64,000 nucleotides of DNA from Tulasnella sp. 424. Its lineage: Eukaryota; Basidiomycota; Agaricomycetes; Cantharellales; Tulasnellaceae. Positions 45,868-56,989 of this stretch are shown piece by piece. The DNA is taken from contig WSUB01000034.1 of the NCBI GenBank assembly GCA_019633425.1, positions 239,344 to 303,343 on the forward strand, in the 5' to 3' direction. A program made the position numbers and the translations under genes. Position 1 is the stretch's first letter. Each line of letters begins with the position of its first letter. The notes beneath the pieces are model-generated. The model was not told where the DNA came from and searched no databases. It saw nothing but the letters and a program-made list of their open reading frames with translations.

Positions 45868-48800
45868 ATGGCTCAAAACGCCGAAGCCCAAGCTTTCCTT
45901 CGCCGTCTCGGCGAACTCCCCGATACCCCTGGCATCGACCTCGGTCCTGCCATCAGCCCATCCCTCCAAGACGAAGCAGACCTCCGTCGTCTCTTCGCTA
46001 CCGACCGCACCAATGCCCGACTTAAAGATCCCCACGTCGGTCTCGTCGACGTCTTTGGTGAAAACACCGACCGCATCAAAAAGATTCACGCTCGAGCCGT
46101 CAAAGACGATGACGATCTGCGAAAGTTTCACGTCATGCCTCTCGACGACGACACGCGTAAAAAAGACGGGGAGCTGTCCATGGCGTCTTCGTTTGATGAC
46201 TTCAAGACCCGCTGGGCGATTTTCAGCGAAGGTGCGCTCAGTCAGTTGACGGATTGGAACAACGTGATCGCTGCTGGAGGGGCCGTCCTCGCTTGCTTGG
46301 CACCCCTGCCGGAGCACGTTGTCAAGCAAGGCTCGAAGCGAGCTCTCCGAAAGTATTATCACTCCGAGGCGTTCCCCGCTTCGGACGTGGATCTGTTCTT
46401 GTATGGTCTTACACCCGCAGAGGTACGTGCTTTCCCAATGAACCAAAAGGTATATGGCATCTAACCTATGACTTCCATAGGCAGAGGAAAAATGTCTCGA
46501 GATCTACAACGCTGTTAGGGACTCGGTTCCATGGGAGGTCTGCGCCATCCGCACAAAGAACGCTGTTTCCATTCATTGTAAGGACCCTGTTCTAACGCGG
46601 AGCGACGCGATCCGTACTTACTCAACCCTCCTCACCGCTAGGCCAATACCCTTATCGACCCGTCCAAATCGTCTTGCGCATCTATCAGTCTCCTGCAGAA
46701 ATTCTGGCTGGATTCGATGTCGACTCCGCTTGCGTTGCTTTCAATGGAACTAGCGTTCTTGCGGCTCCGCGTGCCGTCGTGGCCCTCATGACTCAGTGTA
46801 ACCGAGTCGCAATGGATAGGCGCTCACCCTCGTATGAAGTTCGGCTTGCCAAGTATGCTGGTCGAGGATTCGAAATTCATGTTCCTGACCTCCGTCGCGA
46901 GGACTTTGATCCTACGGTTAGTTCATCTTTGTTCCTTCCGCATCACTTCGGCTGCCCTAATGCAATCCTCGTTGAATAGATCTTCGAACGTGCTCTTTAT
47001 CGCGTCTCAGGTCTCGCTCGACTCTTGGTTCTCGAAAAGCTCGCCACTCAAGAAGCCCGAGATGGGTACCTCGACCAGCGTCGTCGGATGCGGGGCAGGC
47101 CCAACAGCTCTCGTCGTCAAATGCGACGAGATAAGAGACTGAACGGTGACTTGAAGTCTGCTGCCGATTTCGGTGGGCTTCAAATGAGCGAGTACGACGT
47201 GATGTTCCACATTCCTTATGGTCCGGGTATCAATGCGAAGAAGATCTGCAAGATGGTGTATCAGACGGATTTGGGTATGAATAGGTGCGGGCCGGGATTG
47301 TTGGACGATTTTTCTTGGGTATCAGACTAACGCCAGGCATTGCATGTAGCACCTTCAATCCTAAGAACAAGGGTCGCAGACTTCATCGTCATCCCGCATT
47401 CTTTGGGAACATGAAGGAGGCCTTGGAGGACTGCTGCGAAGTAAGGGTCTCACCTTGGATTTTTCAGAGATGGAGTCTGATGAATCCCCATTCTAGTTCT
47501 GCCCGCTGCCCGAGACGGATGAAGAGAAGGAATTGTTTGAGAAAGAACAAGAGCAGTTCCTCACTGGTCGCGTAACGTTCATCCAGGAGGATCCTGGTCG
47601 CCAAAGTAAGTCCCCCGTCATCTCGGATAGCTTCATGCAATTGACCCCCTTTTTGCAGGTATCACCGGCTCTTTCCACCCCATCGACAGCGGCGAATGGT
47701 CCGAGCAAGCCTACCTCAAACCACTCGCCATACTCTTCTCCCACATCGCCTCTCACAACCGTGCAGCCTGCAACGAGTTCCTTAAGCGCAACGCCGACGC
47801 CATCAAGACGCGCGACCACCTCGGACGGACTCCTCTGCAAATGGCTTTGTTTTGCTCCGCCGAGGACGTTTGCTTGGATTTGATCGAGCAAGGCGGAAGG
47901 ATGACCTCTAGATTGGTTGATGGACGGTGCAGTTTACATTTGGCTGCTCAGATGGGTATGCCAAAGGTCGTCAAGGCGCTTTTGGAGAAGAGCGAGAAAA
48001 ATAAACTCGAGAAAGAGGCCAAGGAGAAGGAAGCGAAGGAGAAAGAAAAGCAGGATAAGGACGTCGAGATGAAGGACCAAGAAGACGAGGTACGTGTCTT
48101 GGCCGCCGTTCGGGACCCGGGCGCTGATTGGGAAACGCACTTAGATTCGAGATTCGTCGGAAGACGATTGGTCCTCTGAAGATAATGAAGACGAGGATTA
48201 CGACGAGGCAAAGAAGAAGGTCGACCCCAAGGGAGAGCCTGTCAAGAGCGAAGAAGATGCGTTGGAGGATTCCGAAGACGAGCCTGATATCCTCGACATT
48301 GATGCTCCAGATTGGGACCAATGCCTCACTGCCCTTGGAGTAAGCCTTGATGAGGTCTCATGACTATCCTAGATAAACTAACAGATCGTTACTTTTTAGT
48401 ACGCCATCATCGGTGGTTGTTTGCCTATTGTCCAAATTCTCGTCGCTGCTGGAGCCGACTGCAAGACACCAAAGAGCCTGAGCGACGGTTACCGGAATAC
48501 CGCGACCTTCTACCCTCTCTCTCTTACTGCACTCACATCCGATGAATCCGTTGGAGCCCAGATTGCCGAACATCTTGTCACTGCTGGAGGGGCTTCTTGC
48601 TCAGCCGCGGATTCCGAAACCGTTACCGTCTTCCATCGTCTCGTCTCTGCCAATAAACCTCAGATCATCGAAACCCTTCTCCGAGTCGATCCCACCTCCA
48701 AGGCCGCCAGTCGATTCTTGTACTCAAGGTCCTGGCAATCTTCTGTCCATCCCATTGTTTCTGCCTTCGCGGCTGGTCAACGAACGATGATCGCCGTTTT

Positions 48801-50151
48801 GATGGCGTACGCCGGCACGCGGGCGTTCATTGATCTGGAGACCTATGATCGGTCTGTCGCGGCCAAGTAAGCATTTGTTATCTAAAAAATTATACTGCGA
48901 TTTGGTTGCTGATAGCGCCTTTGGTTTCCCAGTCCCAGTCAATCGTATAGTTACGCTCGAGCTGGAGAGGAAGGTTGGAAGTCATGCACCCTGCAACCGC
49001 TCGAAGCCGCGTTATCGGACTACAGCGACCTTTACCGCCTGGTTTTGGCCCTTGAACCCGAAAGTGTCAAGAACTCCGTTCCTCGGGGTGTCTATCAATA
49101 TCAAAACAACGCTGGCCTTCGTCGCTCGATGCTGGACTTCCTTCGATCTGCCGTGCGCGAAATGAAGCGCCGTTCCAGGGAGCCGGCTACACAGAACAAC
49201 GTATTCACTAATAGCGCGGCGACGTGGAGAAGCATTTCTGACCTCTCGGACATGGAAATCTCGGAGAAGAAAGGATGGGATGCTCAGGCGATTGCGTGGG
49301 AGAAGCGAAATCAGGAGCTTCGTGAGGAGAGCGTGAAAGCCAGTAACCCCAACGCGACCGACAACAGCAAAAAGGCCGAAGAGGAGCAGCGAGCTCAAGC
49401 AGCCAAGTTGCTTCCCTACTTCCAACAAGCCGTCGAGGAACTCGAGAAAGCTGGAGCTCGGACCTGGCAAGAGCTGTACAAGGACCTGCCGTCAGAGTGG
49501 AAGTCGCAGTACTCAGAGCAGGACTTTGATCCCGATGACCCCAAAGCACCTCCCCATACCTCAAATCAAGGCACTCGACGCGGTCAGCTAGCTCGTTCCA
49601 CCACAACGGACTCGACGGACGATGCCATCGACGAGAAGACGAAGCCATTCAAGAGATATTCATTATTCGTCGCCGGTTGGGGAGAAGATTATCCGGGCAC
49701 GCACTTGATCCCGCTATACGATGAGCTTTACGAGGCTTGCTGGAACGGTGACAACGACAAGATTCGAGCCTTATGTTTGCCGCCCAAGGATGATACGGCT
49801 CCTCCGCCTTCCGGCACCAGAGACCTTCTCCAGATTACTGCAAAAGTCAAATATACGGAGCACACGAGTAATTATTCCAAGGGTAAGTGGGAGAAAGCAC
49901 CTGCATCATGACAAACAAGCTAATTGGAATTCCTGGCAGGATACACGCCTCTCTTCGTTGCTCTCCGTGCCCGTAAATGGGATACTGCTCGGTTGATCCT
50001 CGAAATCGCTCAGGAGCAGCTAATGAAGGATGAGGAGGATGAGGAGGTCAAGACTGTAAATCGTGGAGGGAATGTAATCCGATTTGGTCAGCACATGCAT
50101 CTCCAGTCAGGCCGCTTCACGATCGCTGACGACGCTTGCTTTCACAGACGA

Positions 50152-50185
<34 letters not shown>

Positions 50186-52438
50186 AGCGATGGAGATTCA
50201 GCTGCCAGTGACGAGACTGAGAAGCGGCCTGCTGGATATTCCGACCTGGCGAAGAGGTTCCACACCGTTAGCGTGAACGTCAAGCCCAATCAGCTTCTAT
50301 CCTACGACGCAAAGTGCGCCATCGAAGGAGTATCCGGCTTGGACGCCTACTGGGGCTTCGCGGATCCAATTAATGTAGCTGTTCGAGAGAACGACGTTGA
50401 GGCCTTCAACCAGATCGCTGACGTACGTTGCGTGAACGGAGAGGTTTCAGGCTTTCTGGCTGACCTTTTCCGTTTCTTAGATGATGGCCGAGCTGGAAGA
50501 GCCTATGTCAGTCCCAGAATCGATTCGCGCTCACGTTCTCGCGATGGACTCTGCAGAAATGCTTGATGTGAGGATGCCGTTCTTTCTCATCGCACATACT
50601 TCCGCTAACTCCACAATGATTAGGCTTACATACGCCGCTCTGGTGACGGACTGTCTTTGCCAAAACCGAAAGCCAAAGAGGCCACGGATGACAAGGCCCA
50701 GGCCCAGCAACACGATGACGATGACGATGACGGAGAATACAAGATTTACCTCGGTCTTAACGTGCATGGCAAAAAGAGGAAGGATCTCGCACGCAAAGAA
50801 GATCCAAACGCCCCTTGGCAAGCTGATGCCGATACCAAAGTCCCGATTGGTTGGCGAGCTGCCTCCGCCCAAGCCATTGCTATCTTGGAATATCTCAACA
50901 GTCCCAAGGCCATCGAAGCCTACAAGTACTACACCGAAAACAACAAAACAAAACTCGCCAAGCGTCTCGCCGAAGCCCTCCGGAACCCAGACGACTTCCC
51001 CAAGATGGCGGGCTTTAGGGCCAGTCGGTTGGCGGAGACACCAGTGCTCGCCACCGTTTGGAACCCGAGCTACCCGGATCGCGTTCTCCCAACACTCAAG
51101 AAACTGATGGAGCTGCAACCACGGTTGACGGCTGATGGTATTCGGGTGCAAGTCAAGCCTAATAGGATGTCGGCATTCATGCTCCTTTGTTGCACCAAGG
51201 TACCTGTGGAAGCCTTCGACTGGATGTTGGCAAACGGGGCTGATCCACTGGTTCGCGACGAACGAGGGTAAGTATTCAATCTTCGATTTTAATGTCACAC
51301 TCTCACTCGCCGGTCCTTCCGCGCAGCTACAATATTCTGCACTTGATGTTCGGCTCTTATGACATCAATTGGACCTTGATCGAGCATGCCCTCACTAAGC
51401 TTCCAACTGATGTCATTGAGACTCTTATGGCACGGCAGTCTCGCACGCAACGCAACACTGTAAGTAACCTCAATTTGTCTGGCTGGAGTCCTTTATTCAT
51501 TCATCCTCGAACTCCAGCCATTTGCGATAGCGGTCAAGAAAGGGAACCTAAGGCTCGTCGAGTTGCTGCTTCAAACCGTCAAGAATGCCGTCATCCCAAC
51601 TCTTCTCCTCCGTGACTCCACTGGCGCAACACCGCTCCATTCGGCGATCCTCAAAGGCTGGTCCAATATTGTTTCCCGTTTGATCGACATTGGTCCCCCG
51701 GAGATGCTTTATTTGGAGAATGGAGTTGGCTCGACCCCGCTCGAAATCACCCGACTCCAGTTCCTAACCCAGACGCTCCGCGGATTAGGCGACTCTCTCA
51801 ATCAACCTGGCGGATTTAACGTCTACGGAGTCAACTATTTGAGCCTTACCCCGGCACCCGGAATGCGTGATCGTGACGAGACAGAGGTCAAGTCGCTCAG
51901 GAGGGTCATTGACGGCATCAAGAGTTCGGGCACATTGGCCAAAAAGCCAGAGCTTCTTGAAGTTCTTAGCAACTTTGCCGACACCTCCGAGCAGGAGTTC
52001 GCCACTTGGGTAGCGCAGAAGCCCAAAGAAGAGCCCCAGTCGACCGCCTCACTCAACAACGGATTCGACGGGTGCAATGTCACGGCGACATTCGAAGTAT
52101 TCTCAAAGGCGGTCGTCGAGGTTCACCAGCGTCAACTCGTCCATCTCCGTGACGTTCAGCTTGCGGTTCTTAATGCTGTAGAAGCACAGTCGAAGGGAAA
52201 AGGTCGAGCATTGGCAGCTCATGTTGAAGGGTTGGAGGAAGAGGAGCCCGATCAAAAGCAGGATGTCGATTACAGTGCCATCCTGGGATCTCCAGCCACC
52301 GACTCTGAAGTTTAACTCTTAACGTGAAAATCATTGTTAGCCGTCGCCTTTTCTCTGTACGATACTCCAAATGAAATGTTGAACATGAATTAGTGCGTTT
52401 GACGATTGCTGAGCGATTCGCCTCTCTCCTACTGAACG
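45378..52438 (+). repeat. ~7-kb segmental duplication, left copy
   Basis: Starts in the 3' flank of the LIM-binding gene (CCCGTCGTCTC.., GTAGTTCTTTCTCCC, TACGTCGCATT), spans the promoter and all 16 exons of the ankyrin gene, and ends about 120 bp past its stop (GCTGAGCGATTCG.., TACTGAACG). The right copy is 56526-63489. Introns are also clearly alignable, so the duplication is fairly recent. Confidence 0.85.
45868..52315 (+). CDS. large ankyrin-repeat protein with possible nucleotidyltransferase-like N-terminus, copy 1
   Basis: Sixteen exons: 45868-46422, 46481-46577, 46642-46916, 46980-47284, 47350-47440, 47497-47605, 47659-48089, 48145-48339, 48400-48866, 48933-49882, 49940-50086, 50148-50422, 50481-50567, 50624-51267, 51327-51459, 51518-52315; 1852 residues. 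Every border and phase is the same in the second copy. Residues ~130-250 contain VIAAGGAVLACLAP (GG at 137-138), PASDVDLFLYG (D173, D175) and GFDVDSACVAF (D243/D245), reminiscent of the GG..DxD..D pattern of the nucleotidyltransferase fold. The ~35-residue GG-to-DxD spacing is unusually long. Ankyrin-like repeats: DHLGRTPLQMALF/CSLHLAAQMGMPKVVKALLE (~520-570), GYTPLFVALRARKWDTARLI, RMSAFMLLCCTKVPVEAFDW, PFAIAVKKGNLRLVELLLQ, GATPLHSAILKGWSNIVSRL. Lys/Glu coiled coil near 575-620, acidic stretch 620-680, 13-residue Asp run at 1208. Role unknown. Confidence 0.8.
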
Positions 52439-52544
52439 AGCAAGGTAAAGTCGAACCAACGTGGAATACTTGCTCCAGTCACGTTAGGCAGAGTTTCCAT
52501 ATCAGCCGAAAGGCGGATCGCTTTAACCTTGACCCCTTTTCTAG

Positions 52545-52968
52545 GCGGAGGAAAAGGGCCCAGATATCTATAACGATATTCAGGACTCTGTTCCATGGGA
52601 CGTCTGCGCCATTCGCACCGAGAATGTTGTCTCGATTCGTTGTAAGAACCCTGTTTCAACGTGGAGCCACGCGAGCTCACTCCGCCCCGGCCTATACTCG
52701 TTTCGGCCCGTTAAAATCGTTCTGCGTATCTATCAGTCGCCTGCCGAAATTCTTACTAGATTCGATGTCGACTCGGCCTGTGTCGCTTTCGATGGAACTC
52801 AAGTGCTTGCGGCTCCTCGTGCCATCTTGGCACTCGTGACCCAGTCTAATCGAGTGGTGATTGACAGACTTTCTCCTTCTTATGAAGTCCGAATCGCCAA
52901 ATACGCTGCTCGAGGATTCAAAGTCATGTTCATGACCTCCGTCGTGAGGACTTTGATCGCACGTTGGT
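52545..52968 (+). pseudogene. fragment of a third ankyrin/NTase-like gene (exons 2-3)
   Basis: Begins after a kept acceptor (TTTCTAG) with DIQDSVPWDVCAIRTENVVS, matching exon 2. The intron donor is kept but the acceptor is destroyed, and exon 3 continues with IYQSPAEILTRFDVDSACVA, LAAPRAILALVTQSNRVVID and YEVRIAKYAARGF. It then diverges (HVPDLRRED becomes MFMTSVVRT by a frameshift). Flanking exons are missing. It shows that the locus once held three copies. Confidence 0.75.
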
Positions 52969-54772
52969 CTTCCGGGTTCCTTCGCCATCACCTCGGCAGT
53001 CCTAACACAGACATCCCTGACTTGCAACGTTTCCGTTTTGGTGACAGAGGATGAGTTTCTCGTTCAGAATCCCAGAAGCTTCAGTTTAACCGTTTGCGTA
53101 GTCCATGAGCAGGCGAAGGTCTCGCGTCCGGCGGCTGTCGCGGCCGAGACGCTCGGCCTTCGCCGGATCCAAGAAAAGCTGCTGTGCCATATCACTCTAG
53201 AAAAAAAATTCATTTACGGAGCATTACGCATCCAGACGTGCTTGGGAGAAAGCTCCGCCGGAGACGAAACCACGCTATATTGTTGTTGATGGTCAGTAAC
53301 ACGGGGTATCGCTCCTCAACCTTATGCTCAGACCGCCACCCCACAGTCGCGGGCATACTATCATTCGGCAAGAAGCGGATACCTCTGACCTGCAGAAGCC
53401 ATTTCAGACGGGACCACATGGAGAGGGCCAGCGCTCACTCACAGGTTGAGGACTCGGGATCTACGGCAATAATGCAAAGATAATCCACCTGTCATACCAG
53501 GTAAACGGGCGACCAAGCGGCTGTCACGACGCATACTATTAGTCTATTTTGCAGTAATATATAGTTTCTTGTCATATGTAAAATATCATAGCTCTGAACC
53601 GTGAATGGTTGGGTGAATGTGTCTTACCAGCAACAACGTCTTTAAGCGCACATCGGCTTTTCCGGTCGTTCCGCGCCTTCCCTTTGCCTCCGCACTTCCT
53701 TTCTCCCATTTTCGTGACGTTTAGTCTGATTTGTGTTGTCCCTTTTCACATGTTCCCAGGACTGTCATGGTAAGACGTGGGTCTTCCCAGCAGTAAATCG
53801 TAACATACCGCCCCACCCAGTTCCTGACGACAAATACAAGAGGTCCGCACTTCATTGCATCCTCGGCTCCCTTTCTGCATGTAGGCCCGTCATCATTTCA
53901 TTTTCGGTTGTCAAATTCCATCTTTCAATCGGGCCAGGTACCACAGCGCTTCAGTCGGGGTCTGAGTTCACTTTCCAGCACAGTCCACTAAACCTCTATC
54001 TCTTCCGAAGCCGCTCCAATGCCTCGGCTCGCTCAGCTCCTGCCCTTACCCCCAAAGGATGAGCTGTAGAATCACAGATTTGACTCACCAGCTATTTCCG
54101 TATTTTATTCGACAACATATGCTCCGTTGAGCGTGCCTGTTTTTCTTTTATCTTTCAATGAGATCGGAGGGCTGTAAGGATTTCGCGGGCACGCTGCAAC
54201 TTGGTCGTCTGAAGAAGCCGGTCACAAATGGATCCATGTTCTGAGTTCACCTTGCTCCGTCAAGGTCTATCTCAGACACATATTTATTTAATCAGTGCGC
54301 GGTGCCGCGTGCAGGGTCCTCGTCCCCCGTTGGCAGTTAGTCGGTGCTCCCTTTGTCCGAGCCCCCCGACACCCCGGTCATCTCTCAGTCCAAGTCTACG
54401 TTAAAGTTCGCTGTATTTCATCTCTTTTCTATATCCCAGTACAAAACTCTACTTGCACAGTGTCTGGTTATTGAGTGTCTTTACTCTAGTGTGCTTCTCG
54501 GTCAGTCTCTCGCAAGCCGGCTTCATCAGGAAAACTTGGTAAACAGAATATCGTCACATGAGTCGCGCCGAAGCCTGATGCTTTCTCGTCCCGAATGTAT
54601 TGACGAGGCTACATATGAATTGGACCCATTTATACTCCGACTCGGCACTGGCCCGATGTCGACTATAACCCGCCCCAATGTCTTCCCCTGTTCTTCGCAA
54701 TCGGTGAAAGCATATGCAAATGCGCGATCGGCCGGTACCGTTATTTCATATATGCTGCACGTCTAACTACAT
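52969..54772. other. gene-free stretch between pseudogene and GST gene
   Basis: 1.8 kb with frequent stops. No exon chain or domain seen in either strand. Confidence 0.5.
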
Positions 54773-55772
54773 TCAATCCTCCCCGTCAAGCTCCGGATAA
54801 TGCCTGAAGATACCCATTCCAAATGGAACGCGTTCGTCGCTAGCCAAATAGCTTGCGATCCTAGGCTCCTTGGCCACCCGATCTTTCAACTTCCACACAA
54901 GTTCATACTTTTTCTCCTTCTTTAGCACGGCCGTTCTTTTGGGAAAGGCGTATTCTATGCCACATATTACGTGGAACAACGCCAGATCGGCCGTGGTGGT
55001 TTTCTTTCCGTAGAGGTACCCATCTACACCGCCCTGGAGGTTTCCTTCTATGGCTTGAGAGAAGTAGGCTAGGAATTTGGGAATCCCTAAATGTGGTGGA
55101 CGTGAGTGACGATGAACGCCTTCATAAGACGTGTTTTGTACGAACTGTCACGACGAAACTCTTCAGCTCGACGCTTTGATTCCGGTTTCTGGTCTTCGTA
55201 GTACAGCATCTTCGCAATAGGGTGATGAGTATCCTGGATAATATGAGCCAAATAAGTAAACTATACCACATTCCAATGCAGAAGATCTTACATGGGCTTC
55301 CAGGTTCAGGTCAAGCGCCGTGAGTACGAATTGGTTAATGATGGCTTTGCGGACCGCAGTTGCCTCCTCATCCTCCCCTTCCGGGATGTCACCTTCCAGG
55401 CCCAGCTTTGGCGCAAGATAACTCTACAAAACGTGGGCCGCAGGAATTAGTTACGTCCACAAAACCATCACGGCACGGACCAAGATATTCCCTGTTTGGG
55501 ATATAATTTGCCCGCTTGGAAGCTTGAGCATCGGAGGTGCGAAGTGAGGAGGGTACCTGCAACGGACGATGAGTTATACCATACCACAAGGAATTTGACA
55601 AGCCTAAGCATTACCCGGTCTTGGATGAATTTACGACATGACTCCGAACAGAATCGTCATTGATCTGGTTGTATGGTTCACCAGCATACTGCAAAGCGAG
55701 GCGAACGTATTCCCCGCGACCAGGAATGCCCCCCCAGTAGATCAAAGTGTACTTTGGTGCTGAATTCGACAT
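54773..55772 (-). CDS. glutathione S-transferase
   Basis: Five exons on the minus strand: 55615-55772, 55481-55556, 55292-55423, 55146-55233, 54773-55086; 255 residues, all phases consistent. The N-terminal thioredoxin-like domain starts YTLIYWGGIPGRGEYVRLAL and carries the glutathione-binding turn GYPPHFAPPMLKLPSGQ-I and the S-Q-T pattern of beta4-alpha3. The C-terminal helical domain includes YLAPKLGLEGD, AIINQFVLTALDLNLEAH, IPKFLAYFSQAIEGN and the conserved TTTADLALFHVICG, with the Asp that caps alpha6. It conjugates glutathione to electrophiles in the cytosol. The IPGRGEYVR start resembles a sigma/alpha-like fungal group, but the class cannot be fixed without alignment. The start is the ATG at 55772. 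It lies between the two ankyrin gene copies and is not duplicated. Confidence 0.88.
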
Positions 55773-56989
55773 GGTTGAGCACTTGACCAAGATAATCCGC
55801 ACGGGACTAGCCAATATATATGTATTGTTAGCTGTGGAGGTATGGCGTCCTCCACATGCTTAGTCAATCATTTTGTCAGCCACGCACGGATCACAATCCT
55901 CGGCTCCCGACTTCCACCATACGCCGGGATTTTTCGGGGCTTGGGAGGTCCCAAGGGTCAAGCCTTCCGGCGGGATTTCATTCTCCCACCGCTACACAAC
56001 TTTATACCACCGAACCAGCACCAGAATCACGGTAGCGAAGACGTAGAGGGATGAACCGAGCTGAAGTGGAATTGTTGACCTCGGCTTGTTTTCCACTTGG
56101 GCACGCTCAGAACTGCAAGCAGGGGTCGTCTGTGGCTGGACACATGATTCGTGTTCCATGGCTTGTCCTTGACTAGATACATAAGAAAACTGAAGGAGAA
56201 CCAAGCTGTTACATTAACTTTATCGTGCCGGATTGGACATATCCCTGCTCAACGCATGGCACGTGCGACCCAAGTTTCGATGTCGGATGTCTAGCTCGAA
56301 TAACCGAATTTTGAACTCGTGTGTATACATAGTGTCATTTCAGGCTGTCAGAAAAGATCCTGGGTCCCCGCGGCACACGCCATGGCCGTACATAAGGTAA
56401 TTAGCCGCACCTCCTCAATACTTTAGATAACGCCGCTCTGTGGTACGGAGCGAGAAAATCCTCTGAGTTCATTGGGTTCAGGGAGCCCTGCACGGAATGC
56501 GTGGACGTGACTAAGTTCCCGTAATCCCGTCTCTTTTTTTTTTTTGTCCTGTAGTTCTTTCTCCCCCCTTTTTACGTCGCATTATACTAGTATTTCTATT
56601 CTTCTCTGCGTTTCTTCATCCTTGGCTTCTGAATGACTTGGTTTGGGTTCCGAAGCGGCACGGTGTTTAAGGGTCCGTTGAAGCGATCACCTGACTCAAA
56701 GCGTAATGAATGAATACAACGGGCTTGCCGCTCCTCACCGCACGATATGATGGGACCGGAAGGGATGTGATGTTATCCGGCTTGAAGGCTTCGATTGGAG
56801 TCAGATTTGGTTGATTCAATCGGTTGCAATCAGATCTCCGCTAGTCTGCCTGTAGGTTCTCATTACGCTTCAATGAACAACCAAAAGTCTATAAGAACGA
56901 TTGCCAATGGCATCGTTAGAGATTATCCAAGTCGTTCCGTTCACTCCCCCTTCTCGCCCCCGTGAACGACTCTCCACCAATATCGTCCA
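55773..56989. other. intergenic; GST promoter and duplicated ankyrin promoter
   Basis: 55773-56525 shows no gene. 56526-56989 is the copy of the 45378-45867 promoter with several small deletions (for example ATGAATGAATACAAC kept, the CTTCTTTCTTCGG stretch lost). Confidence 0.55.
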
